The notes under the pieces are model-generated. The model did not search any database, had not been told where the DNA came from, and worked only from the letters and a program-made list of their open reading frames with translations. From Bacteroidaceae bacterium (GTDB taxonomy: Bacteria; Bacteroidota; Bacteroidia; Bacteroidales; Bacteroidaceae): a stretch of 15,986 nt of DNA. Each line of letters opens with the position of its first letter. The first letter of the stretch is position 1. Positions 14,838 to 15,986 of the stretch are shown piece after piece. The stretch is taken from positions 1 through 15,986 of the forward strand of contig CAAGDO010000064.1 in assembly GCA_900768625.1 (NCBI GenBank). Reading direction: 5' to 3'. The position numbers and the translations under genes were made by a program.

Positions 14838-15905
14838 TCAAGCGCGGAACGTCATGGTATAGTTTTCTCCATCTTCGTCCTCAATCAGCATCGTCACACT
14901 GCGATCCGAGAGGCTGAGGATGGTCCAGACAGCCTTTTCGCCACCATTCGTCATCAGGAGTTTGTTCATACCATCAAACGTAAAAGTGAAGGATTCCGTA
15001 TATCGACCATCTTCGTCGATACTCACAGCCTTGCCCGTTCCGTCGCTGTTGAACGTCAACATAAGCTGACCGTCCGTATCCCGATAGGTCCAGGTTTTGC
15101 CATAAAGCAGACTGATATCCACCTTTACCGACTGGTCCACCTTTCTGATGAGTTCAATGGTTTCCCATTTTTCTTCAACAAGCATCTGCATCTGCATCGC
15201 GTTGCCCGACACGCTCACGATGCGGAACATTTCCACCCAAGGACTTCCAGCTATCGACACTTCAATCGAGCCTTTCGAACCCATGCGATACTTACCCGTC
15301 ATCGTCTGTGAGGACAAATAGAGTTTGAATTCCGTCTTGTCGAAAGTGATATACTTTCTGGTACCAATATACCAGTCGCCCAGAATCTTTTCCTGAGTGA
15401 TGCCTTCAACTTCCGTATTGCCTGAATCATCAGCCACGCGCTTACCAGCGTCATAGCGCATACCATTGTTTGTGTTATAGCCCAATTTCAAGACATCAGT
15501 GTTGTGTTCAACCACGTCGAATTCAACCAGTCCCAATCCTTCGATGTTGCAGCGAAGGAGCTTTTTGGCACTACTCCAGATGTAAGTCATATTGTGAGGC
15601 TCATACTGTGACTTCACGGTGGCCACACGACGCAAGGCATGCAATCCCCTGACCGAAGCCTTTGAAGTTGCATTCGATTCCGTGCGCACATATACGCCTG
15701 TTCCGTGCTTCTTCAGCGTCAGCCTGAAACCGTCAAACTGCCATGTACCGACCATATCATCAGGGAGCACCTCGTTAGTCACAGACACCTCGTCATCTTC
15801 ATCCGAGTCATCGTCATCACCTCCGAAGAGTTCTGTGCAAGAGGCCAATCCAAAGCCCACAAGCAACAGGGCCACAAGCCATGTTCCAAAACGTAAAAAC
15901 TTCAT
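14838..15905 (-). CDS. Secreted lipoprotein with lipocalin-like repeats, function unknown
   Basis: The 355-residue protein begins with a type II signal peptide: MKFLRF, a hydrophobic core, then lipobox LASC with C23 as the lipidated cysteine. An acidic run (about residues 30-39, GDDDDSDEDDE) follows shortly after. Acidic residues after the cysteine serve as a surface-export signal in Bacteroidetes lipoproteins, although this run sits a few residues further in than the usual position. The rest looks like three beta-rich units of lipocalin-like type, each opening with a G-x-W or K-x-W strand: VGTWQFDGFRLTL (about 52), LGDWYIGTRKYITF (about 170) and YGKTWTYRDTDGQLMLTF (about 270, with NSDGTGKA). 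This pattern is common in Bacteroidales lipoproteins of unknown function. It appears monocistronic, with its own terminator. No clear promoter was seen in 15906-15948. Confidence 0.8.
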   Translation of the reverse strand: MKFLRFGTWLVALLLVGFGLASCTELFGGDDDDSDEDDEVSVTNEVLPDDMVGTWQFDGFRLTLKKHGTGVYVRTESNATSKASVRGLHALRRVATVKSQYEPHNMTYIWSSAKKLLRCNIEGLGLVEFDVVEHNTDVLKLGYNTNNGMRYDAGKRVADDSGNTEVEGITQEKILGDWYIGTRKYITFDKTEFKLYLSSQTMTGKYRMGSKGSIEVSIAGSPWVEMFRIVSVSGNAMQMQMLVEEKWETIELIRKVDQSVKVDISLLYGKTWTYRDTDGQLMLTFNSDGTGKAVSIDEDGRYTESFTFTFDGMNKLLMTNGGEKAVWTILSLSDRSVTMLIEDEDGENYTMTFRA

Positions 15906-15948
15906 TGTTCTGTTGTTTATAAGTTTATCAATAGATTGTAAGTATATT

Positions 15949-15986
15949 GAAGTCGTCTAAACTTTTCTGACGAAGATTTATTTGGA
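15949..15986. repeat. Truncated copy of the 11290 element's left arm
   Basis: Bases 15949-15979 are identical over 31 positions to 11290-11320, and the following bases (ATTTGGA against GATTGGGG) remain similar to the window edge. This looks like the left end of another copy of the inverted-repeat element, lying about 45 bp upstream of the lipoprotein start. Confidence 0.8.

Overview
The window looks like chromosomal DNA from a Bacteroidales bacterium, most likely Prevotella-like. Supporting signs are the absence of clear Shine-Dalgarno sequences, several TAnnTTTG-type -7 promoter elements, a Bacteroidetes-type lipoprotein with an acidic stretch after the lipobox cysteine, and a DUF2752/dispanin (CD225) cluster. 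Almost everything except purA is on the minus strand. No rRNA, tRNA, CRISPR array, integrase or insertion-sequence transposase was seen.

Region 1 (about 1-7350, minus) is part of a surface-polysaccharide (capsule or O-antigen) operon. In transcription order it holds an IspD-like cytidylyltransferase, an extended SDR epimerase/dehydratase/reductase, a LicD-family phosphotransferase, a decayed GT-D glycosyltransferase, a Caps_synth glycosyltransferase, a GT14-like glycosyltransferase, a GT2 glycosyltransferase and a Wzy-like polymerase. Genes are 0-12 bp apart or overlap by 1-4 bp, except around the pseudogene. The first three suggest making a CDP-activated small polyol or sugar and transferring it as a phosphodiester onto the glycan. 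The other transferases build the repeat unit and the polymerase joins the units. No flippase or initiating transferase is visible, so the locus probably continues beyond position 1 or is completed elsewhere. This region, especially LicD to Caps_synth, is visibly more AT-rich than purA/topB, as is usual for exchangeable capsule loci.

Region 2 (7440-7625) is a long imperfect inverted repeat separating the polysaccharide operon from region 3.

Region 3 (7646-9717, minus) holds a DUF2752 membrane protein followed by three tandem dispanin (CD225) proteins. The first of the three carries an N-terminal GYF_2 domain. These are small membrane proteins of unknown function in bacteria, related in their core to animal IFITM proteins. 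It is the most intriguing possible system here.

Region 4 (9718-14553) is housekeeping. purA (plus) has a leader containing a C9 tract and ends in a strong terminator. It converges on a minus-strand pair in which a FecE/BtuD-type ABC ATPase overlaps topB (topoisomerase III) by 4 bp. Between the convergent genes lie two terminators and a second long inverted-repeat element (11290-11481).

Region 5 (14753-15986) holds a secreted lipoprotein gene with its own terminator. Just upstream of that gene begins another copy of the arm sequence of the second element, cut by the window edge.
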